The notes beneath the pieces were generated by a model, which saw nothing but the letters and a program-made list of their open reading frames with translations, was not told the DNA's origin and did not search any database. DNA of 64,000 bases. Origin: Ostrinia nubilalis (lineage: Eukaryota > Arthropoda > Insecta > Lepidoptera > Crambidae). The DNA lies in NCBI RefSeq assembly GCF_963855985.1, contig NC_087097.1, forward strand, positions 1,893,001 through 1,957,000, read 5' to 3'. Positions 34,742 to 45,742 of this stretch are shown here, one piece after another. Every line of letters begins with the position of its first letter. Position 1 is the stretch's first letter. The translations under genes and the position numbers were made by a program.

Positions 34742-36453
34742 TACGGAGCGTGGAAAGAGGAGATAGCGTAGCAAAAGTCTACGTGTTCGGCGAGGATAGA
34801 TAACCTATCCATGATGTTGCCTTCGCCATTAGTCGCGCGCAGTTTTGCGGCGATCACAAACATCTCGCCGACATTAATTTGGCCAAAGAAGTCTCTGACC
34901 AACTTAATGTCAGCCGCAGGTGAATGTGAAGGCTGGGGCTTGGCCTGAGGGGCCGGGACTTTGTGGGCTGGTGCCTTAGGGGCAGGGGGACTTGGGTTAG
35001 GCGCCTGTTGGGTAGGTGCCTTTGGCGTAGCCTTAGGGGCTGGGTGGGGTTGAGGAGCCTGCTGGAGCGCGGGTGGGGCCACAGCTGTTTGGGTGGGTGT
35101 GGGAGTAAGGCTGGCAGCCTGGGTGTAGGCCAGAGGCCTAGCCCAAGCATTGGGCCTGTTGGGGCGGAGGCTAGGAGCCTCACTTGCTACCGCAAAGTTG
35201 CGAGTAGCATTGATCTGCCTGGGGGCAGAGGGGATGGGGGCACGCGGCTGAGTGCGTGGAGCCCGGGGACAACCGCGATAATTCGCAGGATGACCCTGGC
35301 TACCACACAGTATGCAGCTCGGTGGTTCGGTGGCTGTGGCCTTGTCACGGACACAGTCGGCTGTGCCGTGATCGCCTAGGCACTTGACGCACCTAGGACG
35401 GGCGTGACAATTACGGGCAGCGTGCCCGTAATGTTGACAGCGGTGGCACTGGCCGGGAGCGCCGCGCTTTCGGGGTGGCTCAACTTTGAGCCCGGAGATG
35501 AAGCAAACCGTTTTCAAATTGAAAATCGATTTCGCTTCATCGGAATAGTCCAAGACTACTTGGACAAGGTCAAATGGTTCACGAGTACGAGTCCTGTACA
35601 GACGATGAACCTGTTTGACAGGGAAGTTTTGGGCCTTGAGGTCGGCCAAGATGGAGGCGGAGTCTAGCTCCTTGGGAAGGCCACGGATAACAACCCGCAG
35701 CTCCCTTTCCTCCTCGCGGGGGAAAGTATGATAACCGATACGGTTTTCATCTAGGAATCGTGTTAGGGCTCGGTGCTCGTCCGAGGTGGACAAGGACACC
35801 TTAATACCTACGTTGCACGACTTAGCGTGCGAGAAGTTGATGTGACGCTCCTTGAGCGCGCCGGAAATCTTGTTCCAGGACGCCTTGTCCTGGACAAAGA
35901 CTGGGGGGACTCTGACAGTCCGCCCGGTGCTCGACTGCGAGCCGGAGGGCTGGGAAGATTGCGAGGGCTGAGAGAGGCCTGAGTTGGCCTTCAGGGCCTT
36001 CGCAGGGGGGGAAGGAGGGGGAGAGGCCGCGGATTTGCGGGTCCTCTTCGGACGACTGACGGTGGTGAAGCCACCGTCATCGGCGTCTGAGACAGAGTCA
36101 CATTCCATGTCCCTACTGGGGGCATGGGATTGGTGATCTATCACAATAGAGTGCTCGTTCGTGAGCGGGATTGGTAGAGGGGCCGAGTTCGGATCACACA
36201 TGGCGTCCTCGGGACATGACGGGGAAGCAGGCTCCTCATACACAGAGCTTGCGAGGGTCTTTGCCCGTATGTGAGCTTTAAACCCGGAGAGGACCTCCGG
36301 GTGAGTGGCCCGGAGGAACTTTAAGAGTTCCTCCGTATCCATGGCATGGAGTTGAGTTTCGCGACGCGTGAATCTACGCCGGTTCGCAAGTCGCAACCAC
36401 CGAGAAGAGCCGGCAAGAAACTCGGTGGTTATAGCGGTGTGTAAGTCCCGCAC
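34741..36453 (-). CDS. Jockey LINE ORF1 (Gag-like RNA-binding protein)
   Basis: Open frame of 570 codons. I prefer the Met at 36342 (GCCATGG context, MDTEELLKFLRATHPEVLSG), giving 533 residues. After a low-complexity Ser/Pro region there is a PRE_C2HC-like domain (RVVIRGLPKELD ... LDYSDEAKSIFNL) and then three zinc knuckles: CHRCQHYGHAARNC, CVKCLGDHGTADC and CILCGSQGHPANYRGC. The C-terminal third is Pro/Ala/Gln-rich. Such proteins bind the element RNA to form the retrotransposition particle. The stop TAA overlaps the ORF2 start as TAATG. No frameshifts are seen. Confidence 0.93.
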   Translation of the reverse strand: MRDLHTAITTEFLAGSSRWLRLANRRRFTRRETQLHAMDTEELLKFLRATHPEVLSGFKAHIRAKTLASSVYEEPASPSCPEDAMCDPNSAPLPIPLTNEHSIVIDHQSHAPSRDMECDSVSDADDGGFTTVSRPKRTRKSAASPPPSPPAKALKANSGLSQPSQSSQPSGSQSSTGRTVRVPPVFVQDKASWNKISGALKERHINFSHAKSCNVGIKVSLSTSDEHRALTRFLDENRIGYHTFPREEERELRVVIRGLPKELDSASILADLKAQNFPVKQVHRLYRTRTREPFDLVQVVLDYSDEAKSIFNLKTVCFISGLKVEPPRKRGAPGQCHRCQHYGHAARNCHARPRCVKCLGDHGTADCVRDKATATEPPSCILCGSQGHPANYRGCPRAPRTQPRAPIPSAPRQINATRNFAVASEAPSLRPNRPNAWARPLAYTQAASLTPTPTQTAVAPPALQQAPQPHPAPKATPKAPTQQAPNPSPPAPKAPAHKVPAPQAKPQPSHSPAADIKLVRDFFGQINVGEMFVIAAKLRATNGEGNIMDRLSILAEHVDFCYAISSFHAP

Positions 36454-37750
36454 AGTCGGTGTAAACCGTGCGGGGTGAGTGGGAAAAGTGTGCCCTAACC
36501 AATGTAACTACGCCGCAACGTAGCAACGCCGCGACGTAGGGTGAGTACCTACTCCTAGCAGTCCTTCAGGAGGGCCCCGGTCGCAAAAACAACCAGGGAT
36601 ACGCTCCTTCAGGGATGGAAAGTAGGGAGGGGTAGGGGGGGTCACGCCCGGCAGTGAAAAGACTGTGAAACCGAGTGTCTCAAGGGCGAGGAGGAACGCC
36701 TCACCCTCTCAAACGTGCCTTCCAGGAGGCCAAGGTTCACAGCCTAATATACCGGCGGCGGCAGGAAATTTCAGCGCCTTGAAAAAGGCACTGTCGGTCG
36801 CTCCCAATCGAACCGAACCGCCTTTAGAAAGGCGTTTAACTACGCTTGTTCGTTATCACCGTTAGGTATCCCAAGCGCAGCCGCGGGCAAGCCACGTAAT
36901 TGTGACAAAACACCACAGAAACAAGACTCGCAGAGCGAGGGCGATAAGCTCGAGGAACTCGGAGCGCAGCGCATGCGAGCGGGCGGGCGAGGCGGAGCGC
37001 ACGTCCGTACCGTGCGAGCGATGCGAAGCGAATGTGTCCGAACTGACTGTCCTTGCGTTATTACATATCGCGATATTTCCTTTAAGCACTATTCCTCTAT
37101 AGTTTTGTTTTGTAAATGCATTTTAATAAATAAAAATAAAATAAAAATACTTGCTGCTAGCTAAATAGGCTATTGACAATTCATGCTACATCAAAATTTG
37201 CTACTATTGTAAAAATCTGTTAAAACTATATGCTAGTAACAAAATATACTACCGATATTACACGCTACAACAAAAAACGCTATCACGGTAAAATGCGAAT
37301 AGGTGAAAAGCTACAAGGATTTTTTTATTTCGAGGTATACGACTAACAAACGCGAATAAGCTATGTACCGTATGTGTAGTGTAGGTTCTGTTAACTTAAA
37401 ATTAGTATTAAAAGGTTCTATTATTATGTTTTTGAACTAACTATCAACACAGACGAGAATATACATGTTGCTTTATTTCTTGTTTACAAGTACTGGTAGA
37501 TATCAAATAATCTTCCGAAACAAAAACCATATTGAAATAAACTATACGTTGAACTCGAAGTCGAGTCAAGGGCGGCCACTTGATTCATATGTTAATTAAC
37601 TGACTTTCTATACTTTCTAGCAATAATTGCCTTACTTTAAAAACATATATTGTTGTTCTGAATACCATAAATACAATCAATTGCAAAATCCCTTTATATT
37701 TCCATGACAAAGGCACGCATATCAGCTTTATACATAGCATTGTCTATATC

Positions 37751-37759
37751 TATAAAAAG
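37751..37759 (+). promoter_or_regulatory. TATA box of the lipase gene
   Basis: TATAAAAAG, with an initiator TCATTT at 37780-37785 whose A (37782) is 31 bases downstream. The first in-frame ATG (37760) touches this TATA box and would not be in the mRNA, which favours the ATG at 37829. Confidence 0.6.
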
Positions 37760-37828
37760 ATGGCAACCATCACAGCAGTTCATTTAATAAGTAGGGAGTA
37801 TCACGTATCAGTTCAATTAGTAAACTAC

Positions 37829-39037
37829 ATGGCGCTATCACAAGCCATTAAAATTATATTTTTCCTTTTTTATACCCGCGGCTGCCAGGCAGAGGTGACA
37901 TCCCATGCTATCATACCAATAATACCACCGAACTTCACTCAGCTCGCAGAAAAGGCCGGTCTACCTTGCGAGCAGGTGGACATTACCACAGAAGATGGGT
38001 ATATTCTCACAATTTTTCACATTCCGGGAAACGAAAGCCATCCTGTTCTCGTCCAATCCGGGAACTTGGGGACGTCAGATGACTACATAACCAGGGGGAC
38101 TACGTCACTGCCGTATGTCCTATGGCAAGCTGGATATGACGTGTGGATGGCCAACGTGCGTGGTTGCCGCTACGGGCGCCGCCACGTCACACTCAACCCT
38201 GATTTAGACGACGAATTCTGGAACTTCTCCTTCCACGAATTCGCCATTTACGATGCCCCGGCTATGATCGACTATATCCTTAATAGAACAAAAGCGGCAA
38301 CATTGAGCGCCATAGCATGGTCCCTCGGAACCACGGTCTACTACGTACTTGGGGCTGAAAAACCGGAATACAACAAAAAAATAGACGTCATGATATCATT
38401 CGCTCCTATTTGTTACTTCCAACATTCCATTCCTCTTGATCTTATTGGCCAGAAAAACAGTGATACAATTTATGGGAATGAAACGAAACTGACAGACCAG
38501 TACGAGGTGTTTGGAGAAAATTCGACCACAGTTGCTCGCTATAGGATCAGATGCTCGACTCCAGCTAAGGCTTACGAAAATTGCGTCTTACCAATATTTT
38601 TCCTAATTATGGGTTACGACGAGGAGCAATTGGAGCCTGAATTTGCTCCTTTAGTTTGTCAACATTGGCCTTCGTCGAGCTCCAGTCGGACTTTGATTCA
38701 CCAGGATCAGATTTTATTGTCTAGAACGTTTGCTCAGTATGATTACGGTCCAACGGAAAACGAAATAAGGTATGGGTGTTCAAAACCTAAAGAATATGAC
38801 TTAAGTAAAAACAACATGAGCATTGTTCTGATCTCGGGGAAGAACGATCAGACATCGACGTTACTGGATGTGGACCTGCTGAAGACAAAGCTTCCCAATG
38901 TCCGCAAAGACATCATACTGGAGCCTGAGAAATTCAATCACTTAGATTTTGTGGCTGGCAGAGACACGCACAAAGTCTTGTACGAGCCAATTATTTTGGA
39001 AATACTGAAGGAATACAATAACATTAATGATTGTTGA
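37829..39037 (+). CDS. Acid-lipase-family (lipase 1/3-like) secreted lipase, single exon
   Basis: 402 residues from the ATG at 37829, whose MALSQAIKIIFFLFYTRGCQ is a plausible signal peptide; a longer frame opens at 37760. The family is the alpha/beta-hydrolase acid lipases, which hydrolyse triglycerides or sterol esters. Seen: DGYILTIFHIPG, the oxyanion-region QSGNLGTSDDY (normally QHGLLGSS), DVWMANVRG..YGRRHVTLNP, FHEFAIYDAPAMIDY, the nucleophile elbow AWSLG (normally GHSxG, Ser at residue 165), an Asp in GKND and the catalytic His in FNHLDF. The first Gly of the elbow is Ala and the preceding His is Trp; the triad is intact. No introns are seen, although many relatives have them, so it may be a retrocopy. 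AATAAA signals lie at 39466-39475. Confidence 0.85.
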   Translation: MALSQAIKIIFFLFYTRGCQAEVTSHAIIPIIPPNFTQLAEKAGLPCEQVDITTEDGYILTIFHIPGNESHPVLVQSGNLGTSDDYITRGTTSLPYVLWQAGYDVWMANVRGCRYGRRHVTLNPDLDDEFWNFSFHEFAIYDAPAMIDYILNRTKAATLSAIAWSLGTTVYYVLGAEKPEYNKKIDVMISFAPICYFQHSIPLDLIGQKNSDTIYGNETKLTDQYEVFGENSTTVARYRIRCSTPAKAYENCVLPIFFLIMGYDEEQLEPEFAPLVCQHWPSSSSSRTLIHQDQILLSRTFAQYDYGPTENEIRYGCSKPKEYDLSKNNMSIVLISGKNDQTSTLLDVDLLKTKLPNVRKDIILEPEKFNHLDFVAGRDTHKVLYEPIILEILKEYNNINDC

Positions 39038-39859
39038 AGATTTTAATTGTTTTTTGCTTTGCTTCTTTTGTTATTCTTGTTGTTTTTACTTAAAAAAAAA
39101 TAGCTTTATATAATTACTCTCATTATTTAATAGTTGCATTAATATTATTTTGACAAATGTGTTCATCATTGTGTTTTCTTTCCCTTTTTACTTGTTCTCA
39201 ATGTAATAAGTATCTAGCAATTTCCCACTGCCAACTATTTTCTTCAGATTGTCGCTTCATGAAGCAGGGTGTTCTAATATTTATAATAAGTTTACCAAGA
39301 CACGGTCTCATAGTTCCTTTCTCCACCATCGATTCTGCAGCAGATATGACCAGTCAACTGCCACATTATCTTGCTTTATTGCCTATTACTTGAACATCAT
39401 TTCTTTGAACAGATTGGGTATTCTTAAATCATGGAGTAGGTAGTCCTGGCAACAATACCTAAATTAATAAATAAAACTGGGTCTGTAAGCGCTTCTAAAT
39501 TTGTCGTTATGTGACATCACGCCATGACAAACGCGGAACGCACGTACATGTAGGGATGCCTACTTCACCATAATTTCCCGTATGCTTAAAAGCACGTAGC
39601 TCAGAATATTCCAAAAGGATGATTTTTAAACAAAAATGATTAATTTGATTATACTATACGGAGAGGATAGGAATTTTGTACAAAGTGTTGTCGCCATTTT
39701 ACATAAAACAATTTAAAATCTACAACACATACCCTATGAGAATAGAAAACAAATGATCCATAATTTCAGGTATATTCTCAAGCTTATCACACTAACATTA
39801 ACCCCAGTGGGATTCAAACCCGAAACAACAAGAGGCAAACAGCCGCTTAGCAGTCTCAG
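39038..39859. other. Lipase 3' flank
   Basis: 3' UTR probably to about 39490 (overlapping AATAAA at 39466-39471 and 39470-39475). No other features recognised. Confidence 0.5.
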
Positions 39860-39865
39860 TCTTAC

Positions 39866-40077
39866 CGGCTTAGTCATCAAAATGACAACTTCTCAAAATG
39901 ACAACCGGGATGCAAAATGTCCACTTCTCGAAATTACAACTTCTTAAAATGTCAACTTCGCTAAAAGACAACTTCTCATAATACCTAATATTGTCTATTT
40001 CGGATATTTCGATGATTTGTGGACATTTTGCGTCTCGGTTGTCATTTTTAGAAGTTGTCATTTTAATGACTAAGCCG
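39866..40077. mobile_element. Foldback MITE, TCTTAC target duplication
   Basis: 212 bp with inverted CGGCTTAGTCATCAAAATGA / TCATTTTAATGACTAAGCCG, flanked by TCTTAC at 39860-39865 and 40078-40083. The arms are built from repeated AAAATGACAACTTCT-like words. Confidence 0.85.
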
Positions 40078-40083
40078 TCTTAC

Positions 40084-40919
40084 CTACCCAAAGTACCTAC
40101 TGACAGCCCTACAAGCCTGACCAATTTAGTTCCTTGCCCTATATTTAGCGCGGTAGGAAGGACAGAGCCGTGGGCTTGCCCAGATACGTCTAAATAGCTA
40201 AATCTATTCATGTAAACACTTAGTCACTTGCGCTAGTTACCGACTGCCGCGGCCGTACGTTTTTTAGCAGTGACTCTACCCTAAACAATCTGAGAGATTA
40301 TTTACTGGTTTGGTACATTTCAGCTCAGCAAAAATTTTGTTGTAATAAAATGTGGCTAGAGTTTTGGACGTTATAATCATACCGATTAAAAATTTACGCA
40401 AGTTAGCTATGATCACTCATTGTATGTACCCTTCAAGCCCCGAGAATCAGGACACAATAAAAATCAATTTTTACTCGGTCTTATGCGACCGCTTGGGGTG
40501 TTGGGAAAAGCACTTAAATATAAAGGAAAATACAACTGAAAATACATATTTCATTACATTTAATGAAAATGAATAGTAATGTAACAACTAAATGTTTAAT
40601 TAATAGAAGATGTAATATTACATAGAAACAAGCTTGCAATTCATAATTAAAACACTAATTTTCAAGACATTAAATTACTTAGCGTGCATTTATAATTAAA
40701 TTATACACTTTTGACGTCGCGAAAAAACATAAAACGAAAATATTTCATTAAACACATTTCAGAATGTGTTGGGACGAGTATTCGTCTTCCAATTTGCCAC
40801 GTAACGCTCCCGAAAAACATTTCTCACCGCGCTCGAACCAGGAAACGTTCGACTCACGCGCAGCCAACTCGGGAGCTTAGCGCGCGATTACATTTGCGAT
40901 TCGTAGAACAAATAAAATG
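40084..40919. other. Intergenic, no gene recognised
   Basis: Contains a CpG-rich non-repeated block near 40795-40910. No coding evidence. Confidence 0.4.
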
Positions 40920-41215
40920 CTAAGTCAGTTCGTTCGTTCGTTTCAGCCAAATGACGTCCACTGCTGGACAAAGACAAGGATTTCCATAACAACCGGTCCT
41001 GCACTGCCGCATCTAGGTTCTTCCCGCGACCTTCACCAGATTGTCGGTCCACCTAGTGGGGGGCCTGCCCATTCTACGTCTACCAGCCCGTGGTCGACTC
41101 GAGAACTTTTCTGCCCCAACGGCCATCGTCTCTACAAGCTATGTGCCCCGCCCACTGCCTCTTGATTTTAGCAATTCTGCGGGCTATATCGGTCACTTTG
41201 GCTTTCCTAAGTCAT
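40920..41215 (-). mobile_element. RTE-like LINE 3' fragment with CGAA-type tail
   Basis: Antisense. The tail reads GTTCGTTCGTTCGTTTCAGC at the left, followed by the 3' coding end and the upstream AGH-type block. It is one of the two longest copies of this family here. Confidence 0.8.
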
Positions 41216-42063
41216 ATCTTCAGGGAGTTTTGAATATCAGGGCAACTTTAAACCGTAAAAAAATATATGGATTTATTGAACGCTGAAAAGATTACTGCCT
41301 CAGGTGGGATTCAGCCTACCTTATTTTACATTCCATTGTTTGGGCCTATGTAAATGACTTTATTTCATTCATTAGTGACATAGCGTAAAGACACATTTAC
41401 TTACTATTGCACAAAATAAAATTGATTACACATAACTTCAAAATAAGCTTTGTAATGCACTACTTTCTTTTCAAGTTAATGATACTCGTAAGTAACAGCA
41501 ACATTTTTAAAATTTTAGATGCAACAGTGAACAGTTTTTCATGCATTCATTCACATAATTCTCACTCGTGAAAACTAGAGCTTGTGGATAGTTTTTTTTC
41601 TTGGACATTTTACAAAACATATCGCTACTTTTTACCGACGAGTGTTACTAGTAGAATTTCATTTAAATATTTTTATTTTTCTTGTATTACGAGACCACCT
41701 GGATGAAGATTTTTTTTTATTGTTGTGACATAAGGAATTTTAAGCTGTCTCAAGGAAATTTTCGGCGAAATCGCGTGCAATGAATCAGAGGTGCGCACGC
41801 GCTATTTACGTCTCGGCTCCACAAGAATACGCCCAGATTTATCTTTATGATGTGTTAAAATTAAACTCGATGCAGTAATCACTTAAGAATCGCATTGTGA
41901 GTGCGATGCGCTGCCATGCGTCAGAATACATAAATCTATGTCACAGAATAGAACTAGCACAGGCTACAAGGATAGAGCCTTACTGAGTAGTTTCCTGCGA
42001 TAGTGGAGTGGTGGGTGTCTCTTTGCTACGTCAAATGTCTGGGAGACTTTAGATGTGCTTCAT
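41216..42063. other. Intergenic, no gene recognised
   Basis: AT-rich with a GC-richer, unrepeated stretch near 41765-41835 (GCGTGCAATGAATCAGAGGT region). No ORF supported. Confidence 0.4.
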
Positions 42064-42226
42064 TGTGCTTACCATGAGTTTACGTTAGGTGCTCGCTAGC
42101 GAGTGCGTCAAAAAATTATATAGGATTTTGATTCTTGAAAGTAGCCGCTAGGGGCGCTGTACCATCTATAAGTTTTTTTGCGAAGTCGCTAGCGAGCACG
42201 CCTAACGTAAACCCATGGTAAGCACA
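42064..42226. mobile_element. Foldback MITE with TGTGCTTACCATG ends
   Basis: 163 bp. Inverted TGTGCTTACCATG / CATGGTAAGCACA followed by inverted GTTTACGTTAGG and GCTCGCTAGCGA blocks. Confidence 0.8.
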
Positions 42227-43413
42227 CTGATGCTTCAGATGAATACCCTGACAGCTCTGTAGTCGACACATGCCACTCCGCCCGCACCTCATCACTTCAC
42301 TTAGTTAACCATGGATTTTACGAGTATCTTTATAGGTTTACAATGTCAATTGATTTGAATAATTACCAGTTTCTATTGCCGCGAACCAAATTACGATCAG
42401 TGTTAAACTATGTTTGTAGTTTTAATATTTATAAAGTCATTATTATAGCATACTTTAAATCTATTTAACTTATTAATTTCTGACGCAACAAAGTCAAAGA
42501 ATAAATTTAAGATAAACAAGTCCTTAAATTGTATATTAGAATGCAGAAAATTTAATTACTATAATAATTACGAATAAAAATAGGTTGATCACCAATTATT
42601 AGTCTCGTCAAATAAATAGGCTGTCACTTATTTAGGTTATCGACATGGTTCGATAGTGAGTAATACGTCGGTTTATACCACAGTGCAGAGGAAAAGCGGA
42701 TAACTACTATTATTAATGCGAAACTAATTTAAATTCAGACACTTTATTGTTATGTAGGCCCCTTTCAGGACATTAATACACGTCCCAAATCTACAATGCC
42801 CTATTGCTTGCCACATCGGGACACATAATGTCCTGCCCTGTGTGCCCAAACAACTGTATGCAGGAAGATTTAATGAAGGGTACTGACAACGCCATCCTTG
42901 TGGCGGAGTTTTGGGTTAACGCTGTGTAGGTTTGTTGTCGACACTACAAGAAGAAGAAGATAGTAATGTATTCCATAAATAATGTAGAGCGAATATTGAA
43001 CCAGTCCAAGGTTAAATTTTTATAGGGAAATAGGATGGGAGGTAAAATATTTCCTCTTTCTCTTGTGACAAACGAGTGATAAAAGCTCCTTTGGCCGTGG
43101 CCTTTGTCACCGTGGGCCACGGCATATGCACTGGGGTCCCGTTGCAGTGGGCATCTTGTTGGTGAATGGGTGGCACTGCTCAGTTTACTCTTGTTTTTAT
43201 TTTTCTTCTTCTTCCATTATTATGTGCCAGTGTCATGTCTATGTAATTGCCTGTATTTGTGTGATGTCCATTGTAATAAATGTATCGTTCTTTCATTCTT
43301 TTACCCGCAGCTCCATGGGTTTTTTTTTCTCGAAACCATCATTATGTTTTCCATAACGAAATGAAACTCAAGTTGTTCCTTATAAAATTACCTTCAACTT
43401 TACATAATTTAGA
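42227..43413. other. Intergenic with possible retroelement 3' ends
   Basis: At 42920-42963 a GTTGTCGACACTACAAGAAG motif followed by an AAG-type tail looks like a LINE/SINE 3' end. No gene is seen. Confidence 0.4.
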
Positions 43414-43421
43414 GTTTAGAG

Positions 43422-43709
43422 CAGTGTTTTTCAACCTTTTTCATGACACGACCCCCCCTAGTATGAAAAAATATTTGGCGACCCCCCGACCGTTCGCTTT
43501 TTTTTCATGCATTTTATAATGTTACAAAGATGTTTGTAGGGATCGAATACTTCAATCCATACAACATTTTAATGCATTTTTATATTAGAGTTCGGATAAA
43601 TCTGTCTTTATAACTAATGTTTTTTACTGAGGTAGTTTTTACAACCTCTCGCGACCCCTCTATAGAGGCGCCCCCCAGGGGGTCGCGACCCACAGGTTGA
43701 AAAACACTG
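43422..43709. mobile_element. hAT-Charlie/SPIN-like MITE with perfect 8-bp TSD
   Basis: 288 bp from CAGTGTTTTTCAACC to GGTTGAAAAACACTG, flanked by GTTTAGAG at 43414-43421 and 43710-43717. Near its right end it has GGGGGTCGCGACCCACAGG, the palindromic GGTCGCGACC block I recall from SPIN and related Charlie elements. Confidence 0.85.
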
Positions 43710-44014
43710 GTTTAGAGCATCAAAAGTTTTTTTATTACGCCTCGCTCATACACTAAGCCCGCACCGTGTCTCGGTATGCGTCAAAGCAATGCAACTGCAG
43801 GCACCTGCCAAGAGTGCAATTGATGCAAATAGATCGCTATAGCAGAGCAAACCCGGTGACTAATGGCTGTATTACAATTTATTATTATTGATTTCGACCT
43901 AGTGTGGATGAACCTTTAAGGTCAAGTCCTTAGCTATGAAACTGTTTATATGCGCGTTAACAGATTGTCATTCACATAAAAGAATAAAAATTTTATCATT
44001 AAATAACTGCTTAT

Positions 44015-44115
44015 GACTGGCTTGGTGGTTTGCGTGCAGAACTACGAAGCTAGGTAATCTAGACCTGGTGTAGGGTTCATATCCCACAGGAGACAAATGC
44101 TAATATGATGAGTAG
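44015..44115 (+). mobile_element. tRNA-derived SINE head
   Basis: Degenerate pol III promoter: A box TGGCTTGGTGG at 44018-44028 and B box GGTTCATATCC at 44074-44084. An ATATGATGAG tail follows. It is not a tRNA gene: there is no cloverleaf. Confidence 0.5.
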
Positions 44116-44696
44116 TTAAGGTACGAGCGTACGCATGCGCACGAGTATAACTGGCATTATCTATAAACGTTTGTTGTCCATATTTATTATTGACTAATTG
44201 ACTCGACAGTTTTGACAAAACAGGGCCTAAGTAGGTAAGTAGGAATAAAATGTTTGACTTTGACTTGAAATTGACTTGAATTCTCGGGCTTAAAGATAGG
44301 GCCCCAGCTTTGATTAGTTTATGGCGAGATTTGATGATAGTTAAGCCGGTCTATTTCTTTACTAGTTACACACAACTTCAGCCATGCCCTTGACATTGGC
44401 CTTCAATAAAGCAATAGTGACCAAGATTCCAATTAGTAAATGCTTCTGTGATTTACGATCTTCACTTTAAAATATAGATAACCATAATAATATTATCCAT
44501 CGACCTTCACCATCAAGAAGTATCTACGTCTAGACTTCCATCCACTATAGAAGATCAAAGCGTATGACGTAAGAGCGTAAATCTTTCTACGGACTGACGT
44601 GTGGACTGCGAATAATATTGAGACTTAATTTATTTAGCTATACAAGGAGCTTTTACGAATTTACAGATCTTTCCAGCGAGAACTACGCCTCTAGCA

Positions 44697-44805
44697 ATCG
44701 TTCGTTTCATCCAAATGACATCCACTGCTGGACAAAGGCCTCTTCCAAGGAGATCCATAGCGAACGGTCCTGCGCTCCCCGCATCCAGGTACTTCCCGCG
44801 ACCTT
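44697..44805 (-). mobile_element. RTE-like LINE 3' fragment (antisense)
   Basis: ATCGTTCGTTTCATCCAAAT then CCACTGCTGGACAAAGGCCT, the CGAA-tail subfamily. Confidence 0.75.
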
Positions 44806-45308
44806 CAACACTAGCTATAGCTATACAAACTCATTTTTTTAAATGTAGGTACTGTAGCGGATAATTCTGTGGGTCATTAGATTTTAGTTTTCCTGGGGTT
44901 TGCTTGGCTGGAAAATATTGCTCTCTAACGATAAAACCACCTAAATTTGTGCGTGCCTCCATTCAGTAACTTATATTATGAAACCTTACGCTGAAAAGCT
45001 GGCGGTCGATTTTTATAAGATATAAATATCTGAAATTCCTGAACAAAACGCGGCAAAGAAAACAACGATCGTAAATCTTCGGTTTCCAATCTCTCCACGT
45101 GAAACAACGTTGAACGGTACGGAGCTTGGGATGATTTTATGCCTATAGGTAAATTAAATCACTATAAAATAGTGTTTTAGTGTTCTATTTACATTATTTC
45201 TTCCGGTACTGTAAATGTAGTTTTGTATTAGTATTTCAATACAAATGGAATTTAAGAAAGTTGACGCCTTAAATGAAAAGCTCTTTTGTATGTAAATGGA
45301 AAAGTTAT
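44806..45308. other. Intergenic, no gene recognised
   Basis: No repeat family or reading frame supported. Confidence 0.5.
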
Positions 45309-45742
45309 ACTCAATACTCAATAGTTTATTGCTTCCATAATGTTTACAAAAGGTGTTATTGGTAAGGTAAGATACAATTTATTATGGACCCTGTCGGGCA
45401 CTGCATTTTAGGAGAGAGGAAGTAGTAATTATCAAATTTATTTTTAATCTGTTTTATTATTATTATACTTATTTAATATTTATTATTCATTATACTTATA
45501 TTTATATTTTCATCTAAATTATTGCACTTAGGGCTATTTTTTTTGGCAGGATTTAGTTTTGGTATGTTATGTATATTATATCCTATTATATTAAAATTTA
45601 TATACTTAGCATATTTATTTATTATTGTATTTACTTATTATTGTATACCTGGTATATTTATTTATTTAAAATTTATAGCATTTGAGGTTTATTTATTGCA
45701 CATTATATTATATTTTACCATACATACTTAGTTGCATTTTTA

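Larger units (their letters stand above)
31434..37053 (-). mobile_element. Full-length jockey-type LINE with intact ORFs
   Basis: About 5.6 kb from the 5' end at 37053 to a poly(A) tail (plus-strand poly-T at 31434-31456). Flanked by an 11-bp duplication TGCGTTATTAC at 31423-31433 and 37054-37064, so both ends are genuine. The order is 5' UTR of about 600-700 bp, ORF1 (zinc knuckles), ORF2 (endonuclease and reverse transcriptase), short 3' UTR. The 5' UTR begins AGGACAGTCAGTTCGGAC, with an initiator-like TCAGTT as in internal jockey promoters. Higher GC than its surroundings fits a recent arrival. Confidence 0.92.
31208..37353. mobile_element. TIR DNA element (~515 bp) carrying a LINE insertion
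   Basis: Ends are long inverted repeats of about 65 bp: left GCGTTTGTTAGTCGTATACC, right the inverse, both reaching CACCTATTCGCATTT. Flanked by GAATAA at 31202-31207 and 37354-37359. Its body (31208-31433 plus 37065-37353) is about 515 bp and non-coding; the rest is the jockey LINE. The superfamily is not assigned. Confidence 0.75.

Noticed and set aside
31413..36000. Several plus-strand frames of 60-138 codons
   Set aside because: They are antisense shadows of the GC-rich jockey ORF1 and ORF2.
37760..37828. First in-frame ATG of the lipase as the start
   Set aside because: It touches the TATA box, and the ATG at 37829 is followed directly by a plausible signal peptide.
45522..45731. Plus-strand 69-codon hydrophobic frame
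   Set aside because: It lies in the AT-rich 3' UTR of the CR1-group LINE and has a composition expected by chance.
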